From an uncultured Flavobacteriales bacterium (GTDB lineage Bacteria > Bacteroidota > Bacteroidia > Flavobacteriales > Schleiferiaceae), in assembly GCA_913055685.1 (NCBI GenBank), contig CAJXKC010000004.1, positions 124,001 through 188,000 on the forward strand: a DNA stretch of 64,000 nt, given 5' to 3'. A program made the translations under genes and the position numbers. Shown in pieces: positions 1 to 10,072 of the stretch (its first letter is position 1; every line of letters begins with the position of its first letter). The notes beneath the pieces were generated by a model. That model was not told the origin of the DNA. It saw only the letters and a program-made list of their open reading frames with translations, and searched no databases.

Positions 1-1
1 T

Positions 2-1120
2 CACGGCGAGCAGCAATCTATTGTGGCTGAAAAATTCTTTCCTACCTACCGCATAGCCTTAATTAAAGGATTCGCGAACGGCGATTTTAGTACCGCCGAT
101 GGCATCATTCAGGAACTCGTTAAATACCAAGATAAGCAAGATTCAGCCCTTTTACCTTCTCCATTGCAACGCTCCTTGGAGATTCTATTGAATAAGCTTA
201 ATGTCTTTAATCGTTTAGCCTTTGTTTATCTATTCCTGGGTTTAGCCTTTTTAGTCAGCCTCTTTTTACAAGTCTTTAGACCTAAACTATCCTTAGCTCC
301 CATCATCAAGCTTCTCGGCCTTTTGCTAATTCTAGCCTTTTTGTTTCACAGCTTTGGATTGGGACTACGTTGGTATGTTTCGGGACGGGCACCATGGAGC
401 AATGGTTATGAGTCGATGATATATATCGCCTGGACCGCTACCTTGGCGGGAATATTATTTAGTCGAAAATCGGCCGGAGCCATGGCCGCTACCAATGTCC
501 TTTCGGGTGTCGTCTTATTAATTGCCTATCTCAGCTACTTAAACCCCGAGATCACTCCTCTGGTACCCGTATTAAGGTCCTATTGGTTAACCATTCACGT
601 GAGTCTCGAGGCGGGATCCTATGGATTTTTAATGCTTGGTGCTATAATTGGTGTCATCAATCTTATCTTGATGATTTTCCTCACCGAAGCCAATAAAAAG
701 AGTCTCCGCGATATTATTAGCGAAATGACCAAAATTAGTGAGATGACGCTCATAGGAGGCTTGTTTATGTTAAGCGTAGGGACCTACTTAGGCGGAGTGT
801 GGGCCAATGAAAGTTGGGGACGCTATTGGGGTTGGGACGCCAAAGAAACCTGGGCCCTGGTGTCTATTCTGGTTTATGCCTTTATTCTTCATATGCGCTT
901 TGTGCCCAAATTAGCCGGATACTTTGCCTTTAATTTCGCGAGCCTTTTTGGTTTGGCTTCAATAATTATGACCTATTACGGCGTAAACTATTACCTCAGT
1001 GGTTTGCATTCGTATGCCGCGGGCGATCCCGTACCGGTACCTAATTGGGTTTACTATTCGGTAGCTAGCTTGGCGCTGATAAGTGCTTTAGCCTACTGGC
1101 GTCAAAGGAAAATGATTTAG
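2..1120 (+). CDS. ccsA: Cytochrome c maturation protein CcsBA, C-terminal (CcsA) part, cut by window edge
   Basis: System II cytochrome c biogenesis protein that carries haem across the inner membrane and presents it for attachment to c-type apocytochromes. The visible part contains the signature WGRYWGWDAKE near residue 265, followed by ETWAL, and about eight hydrophobic membrane segments, as in CcsA. The reading frame is open to the left edge of the window, so the GTG at base 23 is probably not the start; Bacteroidota usually have one long ResB-CcsA fusion, and the upstream half lies outside. The seven-haem cytochrome at 22.0-24.0 kb would be a plausible client. The family assignment is firm; the fusion is inferred from the open frame. 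Confidence 0.9.
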   Translation, partial: HGEQQSIVAEKFFPTYRIALIKGFANGDFSTADGIIQELVKYQDKQDSALLPSPLQRSLEILLNKLNVFNRLAFVYLFLGLAFLVSLFLQVFRPKLSLAPIIKLLGLLLILAFLFHSFGLGLRWYVSGRAPWSNGYESMIYIAWTATLAGILFSRKSAGAMAATNVLSGVVLLIAYLSYLNPEITPLVPVLRSYWLTIHVSLEAGSYGFLMLGAIIGVINLILMIFLTEANKKSLRDIISEMTKISEMTLIGGLFMLSVGTYLGGVWANESWGRYWGWDAKETWALVSILVYAFILHMRFVPKLAGYFAFNFASLFGLASIIMTYYGVNYYLSGLHSYAAGDPVPVPNWVYYSVASLALISALAYWRQRKMI

Positions 1121-1129
1121 CGGGCAGCG

Positions 1130-1165
1130 TCTAAATTCTAGACTCTTGGGTCCTGACTCTAGCCT
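1130..1165. repeat. CTAGA-type dispersed intergenic repeat
   Basis: The gap between the convergent ccsA and LOG genes holds TCTAAATTCTAGACTCT (1130-1146) and then TGACTCTAGCCTAGAAATT, a loosely palindromic run of CTAGA units. The first 17 bases recur exactly at 38089-38105. It may work as a two-way terminator, but there is no clear T tract. Confidence 0.5.
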
Positions 1166-1877
1166 AGAAATTCGGCTTCAACATATACTTCAAGTAGAAG
1201 TCTTCAATTACTTCCACCGCTTCATCGGCAGTATCTACTAATTTGAAGAGTTCTAAATCCTGAGCACTAATGTTATTCTCCGCTTCAAGCAGGGTGTTTT
1301 TAATCCATTCGATTAAGCCACCCCAAAACTTCTTACCTACCAAAACAATCGGGAAGCGCCCTATTTTATAGGTTTGGATGAGGGTCAGTGCCTCAAAAAG
1401 TTCGTCAAGGGTACCAAAGCCTCCAGGCATAACCACGAAGCCCTGGGAGTATTTTACGAAGATTACCTTACGCACGAAGAAATAGTCGAAATCGAGGCTT
1501 TTATCGGGATCAATAAAAGGGTTGGGCTCTTGTTCCATCGGTAAATCGATGTTTAGTCCCACCGAATTACCCTTGCCTTTTTGCGCCCCCTTGTTACCGG
1601 CCTCCATAATGCCTGGTCCACCGCCAGTAATAATTCCAAAGCCACTTTGGGTAAGCTTGTAGGAAATTTCTTCCGCTAACTGATAGTAGGGATTGTCGGG
1701 CTTGGTGCGAGCCGAACCGAAAATGGTAACGCAAGGCCCCAGGCGAGCCATACTTTCATATCCATTAACGAATTCGCTCATTATTTTAAAAATGCCCCAG
1801 CTGTCGTTGGTGCGTATCTCGTTCCAACTCTTCGGTTCAAAGGCCCGTTTGAGTTGATCATCGTTCTTATTTGTCAT
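1164..1877 (-). CDS. LOG family protein (TIGR00730-type Rossmann fold)
   Basis: Member of the LOG/YvdD family, formerly mis-called lysine decarboxylases. Studied members are nucleoside 5'-monophosphate phosphoribohydrolases (cytokinin-riboside monophosphate, or AMP/other NMPs in bacteria). Residues 85-94 carry GGGPGIMEAG and 151-159 carry PGGFGTLDE, the two motifs that form the phosphate-binding and active site. Length (237 aa) is normal for the longer bacterial subgroup. It sits 10 bases downstream of uvrA on the same strand and may be cotranscribed. The actual substrate cannot be told from sequence. Confidence 0.88.
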   Translation of the reverse strand: MTNKNDDQLKRAFEPKSWNEIRTNDSWGIFKIMSEFVNGYESMARLGPCVTIFGSARTKPDNPYYQLAEEISYKLTQSGFGIITGGGPGIMEAGNKGAQKGKGNSVGLNIDLPMEQEPNPFIDPDKSLDFDYFFVRKVIFVKYSQGFVVMPGGFGTLDELFEALTLIQTYKIGRFPIVLVGKKFWGGLIEWIKNTLLEAENNISAQDLELFKLVDTADEAVEVIEDFYLKYMLKPNF

Positions 1878-1887
1878 CTATATTTTC

Positions 1888-4710
1888 TTATCGATTAAGC
1901 TCCTTCGCAAGGAAGGGAGCGGTAAAACCTTTCTTTTGCTTAACCAGTTCTTCCGGACTGCCTTCAAAAATGACTTTACCTCCTTTGGCGCCGCCCTCCG
2001 GACCAATATCTACAATATGATCGGCCAGCTTAATCACATCCATATTGTGTTCAATGATTAAAACGCTGTTTCCGCGGTCCACTAATTTATTTAAAACTTC
2101 CATTAAAACCCGCACATCCTCGAAATGCAGGCCGGTAGTGGGCTCGTCTAGAATGTAAAGGGTTTTGCCGGTGTCTCTTTTGCTGAGTTCTGTGGCTAGT
2201 TTTACCCTTTGCGCTTCGCCGCCGGAGAGGGTGGTCGACTGCTGACCCAAAGTGATGTAGCCCAGCCCCACTTCTTGCAAGGTTTTTAGTTTCTGGTAAA
2301 TTTTAGGAATACTTTCGAAAAAGGATACCGCGTGATTGATGCTCATGTCTAGAACATCGGCAATAGACTTCCCTTTATAGCGTACTTCTAAAGTTTCGCG
2401 ATTAAAGCGCTTGCCATTACAGGTTTCACAATCAACATAAACATCGGGTAAAAAATTCATTTCAATTACCCGTATACCCGCTCCTTCACAGGTTTCGCAA
2501 CGCCCGCCCTTTACATTAAAGCTAAAGCGCCCAGGTTTATAGCCGCGTACTTTGGCCTCGGGCAAATTGGCGAAAAGATCACGAATGTGACTCAGCACCC
2601 CAGTATAGGTGGCTGGATTGGAGCGTGGGGTGCGGCCAATCGGACTCTGGTCAATGTCAATTACCTTGTCGATATGCTCTAAACCCTTAAGATCTTTATA
2701 GGGCAGAGGCTCCTTAACCGATTGGTAAAAATGTTTACTAATGGCCGGGTAAAGGGTTTCATTGATGAGGGTAGATTTCCCCGATCCAGATACGCCTGTA
2801 ACCACCACCAACTGACCCAAGGGTAATTTCAGGTTTACCTTTTTTAAGTTATTGCCGGTGGCTCCTTTTAGTTCTATCACCTTACCATTGCCGGCTCGGC
2901 GCACGCCAGGCACCTTTATTTCCTGTTGGCCATTAAGGTATTTTGCGGTAATGCTATCGCTTTCGCGGATGTCTTTGAGGCTACCCTGGGCGACAATTTC
3001 TCCTCCGTGGCGACCGGCACCCGGACCAATATCTAGAATAAAGTCGGCCTCCTCAATCATATCGCGGTCATGTTCCACCACGATTACCGAATTCCCGAGG
3101 TCGCGCAGCTCCTTCAAGGATTTAATCAGTTTTTCATTATCGCGTTGATGTAAGCCAATACTTGGTTCGTCCAGAATGTAGAGCACGTTTACCAATTGCG
3201 AGCCAATTTGGGTAGCTAGGCGAATCCTTTGCGCTTCTCCGCCCGAAAGGGATTTAGCCGGTCGGTTGAGGCTGAGGTAGTTTAAACCTACGTCCAAAAG
3301 AAAACCACTGCGCACCCTCAATTCCTTGAGAATCTCGGAACCAATGCGCTTCTGGTTTTCATCCATTTTAGACTCAGCTTTGCTCAACCAGGTCTGTAAT
3401 CCTTCAATATCATAGCGCGCTAAATCAGAAATACTTTCCTCCCCAATTTTAAAGTGCCGCGATTCTATTCGTAGTCGATCACCATTGCAATCGGGACAGG
3501 TGATTTCGTTCATATAGGCTTCTGCCCAACGCTTAATGCTTTTACTTTTGGTTTCCTCGCTCTGACTGCGTAAGAAGTTTACCACTCCTTCGAATTTGAG
3601 GGAATATTTTCGGGTGATGCCTAAAGTTTTATTAGGAACCTCAAATACCTCGTCGGCGCCATAAAGAATAGTATCTAAGCCTTCTTTGGAAATATCTTTT
3701 ATGGGCGTGTTTAGTTTGAAACCATAGCGATCGCCAATAATTTCAATCTGATTAAAAATCCAATTAGCCTTAAACTCCCCCAATGGGGCAATTCCACCAT
3801 TGCGAATACTCTTTTTAGGGTCGGGAATAATTTTGGCGATATCTACTTCTTGGACTGTACCCAGGCCATTGCATTTTGGGCACGCTCCCTTAGGACTATT
3901 AAAAGAAAAGGTATTTGGCTCGGGCTCGGGATAGGCAATCCCCGTGCTAGGGCACATTAAATTCCGACTAAAAAACTGGGGCTTCTCTCCTTCAAAAGGC
4001 TGCACCATCATAATGCCTTTTCCTTGCGATAAGGCAATTTGAATGGATTCGCTTAAGCGCTTCTCGTCCTTTCCATCGATGCGCATACGGTCAACCACCA
4101 ATTCTATATCATGGGTCTTGTAACGATCTACCCGCATGCCACTGCTCAGATCTTTAATTTCACCGTCGATGCGCACTTTTAAAAAGCCCTGCTTGGCCAT
4201 CGAAGCAAATAATTCGCGGTAATGACCTTTACGGGAACGAATTAAGGGGGCAAGGATATACACTCGTTCACCCTGGTAGCGCTCTAGAATCAGGTTTTTT
4301 ATTTGATCTGCGGTATAGGAGATCATTTTCTCGCCCGTTTCGTAAGAGTAAGCCGTAGATGCGCGAGCGTAAAGGAGGCGCAGAAAGTCATAGATCTCGG
4401 TAACCGTACCCACGGTGGAGCGTGGGTTTTTACTGGTCGTCTTCTGCTCAATGGAAATAACCGGACTAAGGCCATTGATCTTGTCCACATCAGGACGGTC
4501 CATATTCCCCAAAAACTGGCGGGCATAGGCCGAGAAAGTCTCAATGTAGCGACGCTGACCTTCGGCATAGATTGTGTCGAAGGCTAAACTCGATTTCCCA
4601 CTACCACTAAGGCCGGTGATCACTACCAGTTCATCACGGGGAATTTCAAGGTCTAAATCTTTGAGATTGTGTACTCGAGCTCCGAGTACTTCAATTTTGT
4701 CCGATTCCAA
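1888..4710 (-). CDS. uvrA: Excinuclease ABC subunit A
   Basis: Damage-recognition ATPase of nucleotide excision repair; forms UvrA2B on DNA. Two ABC modules are visible: Walker A GLSGSGKS near the N terminus and GVSGSGKST in the second half, signatures [12 protein letters not shown] and [12 protein letters not shown], and zinc-binding pairs CPKC and CETC...CETC. I place the start at the TTG at 4710-4708 (about 940 aa, the usual length). The frame is open to a TTG at 4767, but that would add 19 unconserved residues and would place the start upstream of a perfect -7 promoter box at 4740-4733. No ATG precedes the conserved [11 protein letters not shown] segment, so a TTG start is required either way. 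Confidence 0.95.
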   Translation of the reverse strand: MESDKIEVLGARVHNLKDLDLEIPRDELVVITGLSGSGKSSLAFDTIYAEGQRRYIETFSAYARQFLGNMDRPDVDKINGLSPVISIEQKTTSKNPRSTVGTVTEIYDFLRLLYARASTAYSYETGEKMISYTADQIKNLILERYQGERVYILAPLIRSRKGHYRELFASMAKQGFLKVRIDGEIKDLSSGMRVDRYKTHDIELVVDRMRIDGKDEKRLSESIQIALSQGKGIMMVQPFEGEKPQFFSRNLMCPSTGIAYPEPEPNTFSFNSPKGACPKCNGLGTVQEVDIAKIIPDPKKSIRNGGIAPLGEFKANWIFNQIEIIGDRYGFKLNTPIKDISKEGLDTILYGADEVFEVPNKTLGITRKYSLKFEGVVNFLRSQSEETKSKSIKRWAEAYMNEITCPDCNGDRLRIESRHFKIGEESISDLARYDIEGLQTWLSKAESKMDENQKRIGSEILKELRVRSGFLLDVGLNYLSLNRPAKSLSGGEAQRIRLATQIGSQLVNVLYILDEPSIGLHQRDNEKLIKSLKELRDLGNSVIVVEHDRDMIEEADFILDIGPGAGRHGGEIVAQGSLKDIRESDSITAKYLNGQQEIKVPGVRRAGNGKVIELKGATGNNLKKVNLKLPLGQLVVVTGVSGSGKSTLINETLYPAISKHFYQSVKEPLPYKDLKGLEHIDKVIDIDQSPIGRTPRSNPATYTGVLSHIRDLFANLPEAKVRGYKPGRFSFNVKGGRCETCEGAGIRVIEMNFLPDVYVDCETCNGKRFNRETLEVRYKGKSIADVLDMSINHAVSFFESIPKIYQKLKTLQEVGLGYITLGQQSTTLSGGEAQRVKLATELSKRDTGKTLYILDEPTTGLHFEDVRVLMEVLNKLVDRGNSVLIIEHNMDVIKLADHIVDIGPEGGAKGGKVIFEGSPEELVKQKKGFTAPFLAKELNR

Positions 4711-4732
4711 GAGGAAGATTTTAAAATAGAGG

Positions 4733-4740
4733 CAAAAATA
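4733..4740 (-). promoter_or_regulatory. Putative -7 box of uvrA promoter
   Basis: TATTTTTG on the minus strand matches the Bacteroidota -7 consensus TAnnTTTG. It would start transcription about 18 bases before the TTG at 4710. No LexA-type palindrome was recognised next to it. Confidence 0.45.
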
Positions 4741-4824
4741 TCGTCTTTTTAACCATTTTAGATGCAAAATGGTTTTAATTCTACGTTCACTTTATATTGT
4801 GGATTACTTGTTAAAGCTAAAGTA

Positions 4825-4853
4825 TTGAAGACCCTTTAAAGCGCTTACCTTAG
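4825..4853 (+). promoter_or_regulatory. Putative promoter of the GH3/serine hydrolase gene
   Basis: TTG at 4825-4827, an 18-base spacer and TACCTTAG at 4846-4853 resemble the Bacteroidota -33/-7 pair (TTG, TAnnTTTG, with two mismatches in the last three bases). The ATG follows at 4870. Confidence 0.4.
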
Positions 4854-4869
4854 CGCATTATACCTTCCT

Positions 4870-7809
4870 ATGAATAAATTTTTCTTGAAGTTTTTGCTGC
4901 TAGTGCTGCCCTTCTGCATGTGGGGTCAGAATGCAGTGATTTACCAAGGCGATGCCCTCTGGGCCAAGCAGAAGTTAGACAGTATGTCGATGGATGAGAA
5001 ATTGGGCCAACTGTTTATGGTAGCGGCCTATTCCAACAAAGGTTCGGCGCATCAACAAGAAATCCTAAAACTCGTTCAAGAAGAACACATTGGATCTTTA
5101 ATATTCATGCAAGGTAGTCCGCGAAAACAAGCGGAGCTTACTAATTTATATCAGGCGAAAGCCAAAACTCCCTTAATGATTGCCATGGATGCCGAATGGG
5201 GTTTATCGATGCGCCTGGATGAGACTTTCAAATTTCCCTGGCCTATCACCTTAGGAGCGGTGCAAGACACCATTTGGGCTTACGAATACGGCAAAGCGAT
5301 GGCGCAGCATTGCCGCGCTTTGGGAGTGCATATCAATTTTGCGCCCGTTGTAGATATAAATACCAATCCCGAAAACCCCATCATCGGTGCGCGCTCTTTT
5401 GGTGAAAACCCCGAGAAAGTGACCGCCCTAACCGCAGCTTTTACCAGAGGTTTGCAGTCAGAGCGGGTACTGGCATGCGCTAAGCATTTCCCTGGACATG
5501 GAGATACCGACAGCGACTCCCATAAGACTTTACCGACCGTTTCCCACCAGCGTAATCGCTTGGAACAAGTGGAGCTATTTCCCTATAAAGTATTAAGCAA
5601 GAGTGGTTTAGGCGGAGTAATGGTAGCCCACCTTAATGTTCCTGCTCTAGACGCCACCGGTAAACCCAGTTCGCTCAGCAAGCCAACTCTGGATTTACTC
5701 GAAAATGAAATGGGCTTCGATGGTTTAAAGTTTACCGATGCCCTCAATATGCAAGGAGTGGCGCGCGATTACCCTCCGGGTATGGTCGATTTAGAGGCGC
5801 TAAAGGCTGGTAATGATGTTTTAGTTTTTTCCCAAGATGTAAAATTGGCCAAGACCAAAATAAAAGAAGCATTAAAGGCGGGCTTAATCGATACCCTGGC
5901 TATTGATAAGCATGTCGCTAAAATTTTACGTGCCAAGCATTGGATGGGATTGTTCGAAAAACAATACATCGAACCTTCAAGCTTAAAGGCTCAACTTCAA
6001 CGTGAGTCGGATCGAGTGCTAAACCGCGAATTATTTGCGAAAGCCAGCACCCTTCTAATCAATAAAAACAAGACTTTACCAATTAAAAAACTGGCCGGAA
6101 TTAAGGTTGCTTGTGTGACGGGTGGAGTAGAGGCAGGGACTCAGTTTGCGGCTACCTTAAAGAAATACACCCAGGTAGATCACTTCGACTATAACCCGAA
6201 TCAGGAGGAACAAATTATCGCCTCCTTAGCCGAATACGACTACGTAATCTTAGGTTGGTATACGTCCAATAAGAACCCTTGGAAGAGCTATAAACTAGAT
6301 AAGCGTCTAAGGCGCTTTAGTAAGCGTGTTGCCTTGCAGAATAAGGTGATCACTACCTTATTTGCCAATCCTTATTCTTTATTAGACTTCCCTGAAGCGC
6401 GCCAATCAGAGGCACTACTTTTAGCTTATCAGAACCATCCCGACGCAGAAAGTGTAGCGGCCCAGATAATCTTTGGAGCCCTAGGGGCGGAAGGTCGTTT
6501 GCCGGTTAGTGCGGGTGATCCTTTTGAAGTCGGCTTTGGACTAAACACGCAGGCTATTGGTCGCTTAGGTTATCACTATCCCGGGGCGGTTGGACTAGAC
6601 CCTCAGCGCTTAGAAGGAATAGACCGTCTTATGCAGGAGGCGATGAACGCCAGAGCTACTCCCGGTGGTCAAATCCTCGTGGCCAGAAAGGGACAGGTGG
6701 TCTACCATAAAAACTTCGGTTCCACCCAATACGATAAGAAGGAGGCCATAGAATCGCACCATATTTATGATTTGGCCAGTATCACTAAAATTGCGGTGAG
6801 TGTTCCCTTACTTATGAAATTAGTGGAGGAGGGAAAGGTTAATCTCGATAAAACCTTAGGTCACTATTTACCACAAGTGCGCGGCACCAATAAAGAGAAT
6901 TTAGTGCTTCGAGAAATTCTAGCGCATCAGGCGGGATTGCAAGCCTGGATTCCATTTTACCTCGAAACTTTGGATAAGGGGAGGTTTAGACCAGGGTATT
7001 ATAACGAACAACGCGATTTCAATTATCCTAATGTAGTAAGCGAAGGGGTTTATAGTCAGCGTTACATGAAGGACACCATTTTTAAGCGCATCCTTGAATC
7101 TGATTTACTACCCACTAAAAAATACAAATACAGCGATTTAGGCTATTATCTTTTTATGGAGCTCATCGAACAGATGGAGGGTAAGTCCATCGACGTACTT
7201 ATCCACGACTATTTGTATAAACCCATGGGCGCCAATACCATGGTTTATCACCCTCGGGAGGTCTTTCCTCTCGACCATATCGTGCCTACCGAAGACGATA
7301 AGTTGTTTCGGGGTTCCTTACTTCGGGGCTATGTACATGACCAAGGGGCGGCTTTATTGGGAGGTATTGCAGGCCACGCCGGACTCTTCGGATCGGCAAA
7401 TGATTTAGCTAAGCTGATGCAGATGTATATGCAAAAAGGAGAATATGCCGGCATCCGCTATTTTGACTCAGTTACTGTCAATGAGTTCATTCGCTGTCAG
7501 TATTGTCAGGAACAAAACCGCCGTGGTATTGGTTTTGATAAACCTCAATTAGAGGGACCCGGACCAACTTGCGGTTGTGTTTCCGATAAAAGTTTTGGAC
7601 ACAGTGGCTTTACCGGTACCTTAGCATGGGCCGATCCCGAGGAAGAAATCGTTTATATCTTTCTTTCCAATCGGGTGCACCCTAATGCAGAGAATAGAAA
7701 ATTATTAAGCTTATCTACGCGAACTAAAATTCAAGAAGTAATCTATGACGCAATTATTCCGGAATCTACTATTAGGGAGTTTATTGGTTATAACCCTGCA
7801 AGCCGCTAA
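4870..7809 (+). CDS. Exported GH3 (NagZ-like) glycosidase fused to a beta-lactamase-fold serine hydrolase
   Basis: Residues about 30-370 are a glycoside hydrolase family 3 domain of the NagZ (beta-N-acetylglucosaminidase) type: KHFPGHGDTDSDSH from residue 205 provides the flexible catalytic loop with Asp/His, and FTDALNM near 287 holds the nucleophile Asp. Residues about 590-975 are a class C beta-lactamase/CubicO domain with SITK (637-640), YSD (about 754) and HSG (about 911). A signal peptide (residues 1-19, ending WGQ) sends it to the periplasm. The pairing suggests one protein acting on both the sugar and peptide part of peptidoglycan fragments; that is inference. Such fusions are known in Bacteroidota. 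The gene overlaps the next by 65 bases. Confidence 0.88.
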   Translation: MNKFFLKFLLLVLPFCMWGQNAVIYQGDALWAKQKLDSMSMDEKLGQLFMVAAYSNKGSAHQQEILKLVQEEHIGSLIFMQGSPRKQAELTNLYQAKAKTPLMIAMDAEWGLSMRLDETFKFPWPITLGAVQDTIWAYEYGKAMAQHCRALGVHINFAPVVDINTNPENPIIGARSFGENPEKVTALTAAFTRGLQSERVLACAKHFPGHGDTDSDSHKTLPTVSHQRNRLEQVELFPYKVLSKSGLGGVMVAHLNVPALDATGKPSSLSKPTLDLLENEMGFDGLKFTDALNMQGVARDYPPGMVDLEALKAGNDVLVFSQDVKLAKTKIKEALKAGLIDTLAIDKHVAKILRAKHWMGLFEKQYIEPSSLKAQLQRESDRVLNRELFAKASTLLINKNKTLPIKKLAGIKVACVTGGVEAGTQFAATLKKYTQVDHFDYNPNQEEQIIASLAEYDYVILGWYTSNKNPWKSYKLDKRLRRFSKRVALQNKVITTLFANPYSLLDFPEARQSEALLLAYQNHPDAESVAAQIIFGALGAEGRLPVSAGDPFEVGFGLNTQAIGRLGYHYPGAVGLDPQRLEGIDRLMQEAMNARATPGGQILVARKGQVVYHKNFGSTQYDKKEAIESHHIYDLASITKIAVSVPLLMKLVEEGKVNLDKTLGHYLPQVRGTNKENLVLREILAHQAGLQAWIPFYLETLDKGRFRPGYYNEQRDFNYPNVVSEGVYSQRYMKDTIFKRILESDLLPTKKYKYSDLGYYLFMELIEQMEGKSIDVLIHDYLYKPMGANTMVYHPREVFPLDHIVPTEDDKLFRGSLLRGYVHDQGAALLGGIAGHAGLFGSANDLAKLMQMYMQKGEYAGIRYFDSVTVNEFIRCQYCQEQNRRGIGFDKPQLEGPGPTCGCVSDKSFGHSGFTGTLAWADPEEEIVYIFLSNRVHPNAENRKLLSLSTRTKIQEVIYDAIIPESTIREFIGYNPASR

Positions 7810-8425
7810 GGCGCAGGAAAATTCTACAAATAAGTTTAAGGACACCACCGTAGTGCAATATTGGCCCAATGGGGTGCCTAAGACCTTACGCACTTATAAT
7901 GAAGAGGGGCAACTACATGGTCCCCAGTTTAATTACCGCCAGGTGGGGAGCATTACCAAGCTCGAGCACTATAAGAATGGTGTTTTACACGGTCCCTTTT
8001 TGAAAATTAGTAATCGGGGTAAGGTTGCCGAAGAGGCGGCCTATAAAAATGGTAATATCGATGGTCCACATACGCATTACTACGCTACCGGTAAAAAACA
8101 ACAAATGGCCACCTATCAGGAGGGACTAAAGGTGGGAAAGGCGATTTGGTATTATACCAATGGCAATATGAGTACCCTTCTTACTTACAAGGAAAACGTT
8201 TTGGAGGGCGAGGCGAAGTCTTTTTACCAGAAGGGTAATGTCAAAGAAATTTACGCCTATGAAGAAAACCTGCGTCAGGGTGAATACCGCGAGTTTTTCG
8301 AAAATGGCAAGATAAAGGTGCAAGGAGAGTTTAAGGACGATAAGAAGCACGGGAAGTGGATTTACTTCGATGAGGAGGGCCAAGAAATTAAAACGGAGAA
8401 ATACCGAAAAGGAGAATTACGTTAA
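7745..8425 (+). CDS. Secreted MORN-repeat (YwqK-like) protein
   Basis: Signal peptide at residues 1-23 (ends AKAQ), then about seven MORN_2-type repeats of 20-23 residues with the pattern Y-x-N/E-G-x(5-8)-Y-x-x-G/N-x-x-x-G (YWPNGVPK, HYYATGKK, WYYTNGNM, FFENGKIK, YFDEEGQE). Family members are annotated as 'YwqK family antitoxin', but no toxin partner lies beside it and in Bacteroidota these proteins are mostly uncharacterised exported proteins. The signal peptide begins at the first codon, so the 65-base overlap with the upstream gene appears real and implies translational coupling. It ends directly against bshA. Confidence 0.75.
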   Translation: MTQLFRNLLLGSLLVITLQAAKAQENSTNKFKDTTVVQYWPNGVPKTLRTYNEEGQLHGPQFNYRQVGSITKLEHYKNGVLHGPFLKISNRGKVAEEAAYKNGNIDGPHTHYYATGKKQQMATYQEGLKVGKAIWYYTNGNMSTLLTYKENVLEGEAKSFYQKGNVKEIYAYEENLRQGEYREFFENGKIKVQGEFKDDKKHGKWIYFDEEGQEIKTEKYRKGELR

Positions 8426-9553
8426 GTGAATATCGGAATAGTTGGATACCCTACTTATGGGGGTAGTGGCGTAGTAGCCACCGAATTGGGGATGTATTTG
8501 GCCAAGGCTGGCCACGTTGTGCATTTCATTTCGTACTCACAGCCGGTTAGGCTGGATATCCTAGAACCAAATATTTATTATCACGAAGTTAATGTACACG
8601 ACTACCCGCTGTTTGAGTATCAGCCTTACGAATTGGCTTTGAGCTCGAAGATGGTGGCAGTAGCCCTCAAGTATAATTTAGACGTTGTACATGTGCATTA
8701 TGCCATTCCGCATGCCTATGCGGCTTACATGGCCCGTCAGATTTTAGCCGATAAAGGCTTTAATTTACCGGTGGTTACCACTTTGCATGGTACCGATATT
8801 ACTTTAGTAGGAAGGAATCCATCTTATCGCGAAGCGGTGAATTTTAGTATCAATCACTCCAATGTGGTTACTTCGGTAAGTGAAAGCTTGAAAAAGGATA
8901 CCCTCGCTTTCTTTGATGTGAATAATGAGATTGATGTCATTCCCAATTTCATTGACTTAAAGCTATTTACCGATCGCGAACCTTGCCGACAAACCTTTAG
9001 TAAGGACGGCGAGAAAATCATTACTCATATTTCCAATTTCAGAAAGGTAAAGCGCATCCATGATGTAGTGGACGTATTTGCTTTGGTAAATCAAAAATTG
9101 CCTTCGGTATTATTGATGCTGGGCGATGGACCCGAAAAGGAAAGAGCCCGCGAGCAAGCACAAGATTTGGGCATTGCCGACCGGGTGAAGTTTTTAGGAA
9201 AAACCTCGGAGATTGAGCGCATCCTTTGTATTTCCGATTTATTCCTCTTGCCATCCGAAACCGAGAGTTTTGGCTTAGCAGCGCTAGAAGCAATGGCGGC
9301 TCGGGTGCCGGTAATTTCTTCCAATACAGGTGGATTAGAAGAGGTTAATATTGATGGGAAAACAGGATATACGGCAAAGGTGGGTGATATAGCTACTATG
9401 TCTACTGCCGCCTTGGAAATCCTCAGCGATCCTCAAAAACATCAAGCATTTAAAGCCGAGGCTTATGCTCAAGCTCAGCGCTTTGATATAGAAGAGATAG
9501 TGCCTCAATACTTGAGGATTTACGAAAAAGCGATTGCTAAGAGCCGTGCCTGA
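8426..9553 (+). CDS. bshA: N-acetyl-alpha-D-glucosaminyl L-malate synthase BshA
   Basis: First enzyme of bacillithiol synthesis: joins UDP-GlcNAc and L-malate. A GT-B glycosyltransferase of family GT4; the N terminus MNIGIVGYPTYGGSGVVATE is the diagnostic BshA opening, with VTTLHGTDITLVG, KRIHDVVDVF and the donor-site ETESFGLAALEAMA further on. 375 aa is typical. It starts with GTG immediately after the previous stop codon, behind the purine-rich AAGGAGAA. The bacilliredoxin gene at 57652 supports a working bacillithiol system. bshB and bshC are not in the window. Confidence 0.95.
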   Translation: MNIGIVGYPTYGGSGVVATELGMYLAKAGHVVHFISYSQPVRLDILEPNIYYHEVNVHDYPLFEYQPYELALSSKMVAVALKYNLDVVHVHYAIPHAYAAYMARQILADKGFNLPVVTTLHGTDITLVGRNPSYREAVNFSINHSNVVTSVSESLKKDTLAFFDVNNEIDVIPNFIDLKLFTDREPCRQTFSKDGEKIITHISNFRKVKRIHDVVDVFALVNQKLPSVLLMLGDGPEKERAREQAQDLGIADRVKFLGKTSEIERILCISDLFLLPSETESFGLAALEAMAARVPVISSNTGGLEEVNIDGKTGYTAKVGDIATMSTAALEILSDPQKHQAFKAEAYAQAQRFDIEEIVPQYLRIYEKAIAKSRA

Positions 9554-10064
9554 ATTAGTTTTTCAACGCCTAGATCGGGCGGCCTATTGGGAGTCTTATC
9601 CTATTTATATCAATCGTAGTCAGCTTGCCCGAATTGGCTTTGGGCAAGAAGTTAGCCTAAATTTAGAACCGGGCCGTTATCATATTTCTACCGGTGGTCT
9701 CGCTGGGGCGGATGCCGAAATGTGGATCGATTTAAGTTCTCATCGCAGGGTCTTGCAAATCGAAGCGGAAGAATTAGGACGCAAGCAGCGAAAATGGCCG
9801 AAGTGGTATCAGCTGCAGCTAAAAGAAACCAGCTTTGTGCGTAAAGCTAGTGCAGCCGAATTGAGTCAGTTACGCTTTCTTTATCGTCAGGCCCTAGCTC
9901 GTGCTTTTGCCTTTATGGCTCTGCTTTTAATGGCGGCGGCTTATTTAATCTTTTTAGGGCAAGAGGAGCAAAATTCTTTGCTTACTTATCTGGCTATTTT
10001 CCCGATGATACTAGCGCCTTGGGCTTACCGAGGAGTTTTAAAGGCACAATTGAGAAAGGCCTAA
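9546..10064 (+). CDS. Small membrane protein of unknown function
   Basis: About 172 aa. The N-terminal 110 residues form a soluble, probably beta-rich segment; two hydrophobic segments follow (about residues 118-138 and 143-163) with a short basic tail. I do not recognise the family. The GTG at 9546 overlaps the bshA stop by eight bases and is preferred over a TTG at 9534. The close coupling suggests cotranscription with bshA but does not show a role in bacillithiol metabolism. Confidence 0.65.
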   Translation: MPELVFQRLDRAAYWESYPIYINRSQLARIGFGQEVSLNLEPGRYHISTGGLAGADAEMWIDLSSHRRVLQIEAEELGRKQRKWPKWYQLQLKETSFVRKASAAELSQLRFLYRQALARAFAFMALLLMAAAYLIFLGQEEQNSLLTYLAIFPMILAPWAYRGVLKAQLRKA

Positions 10065-10072
10065 ACTTTTTA

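Noticed and set aside
4303..4587. 94-aa plus and 81-aa minus frames inside uvrA
   Set aside because: Shadows of a highly conserved coding region.
7745..8425. Toxin-antitoxin system (YwqK 'antitoxin')
   Set aside because: The protein has a signal peptide and no adjacent toxin; the antitoxin label for MORN_2 proteins does not hold here.
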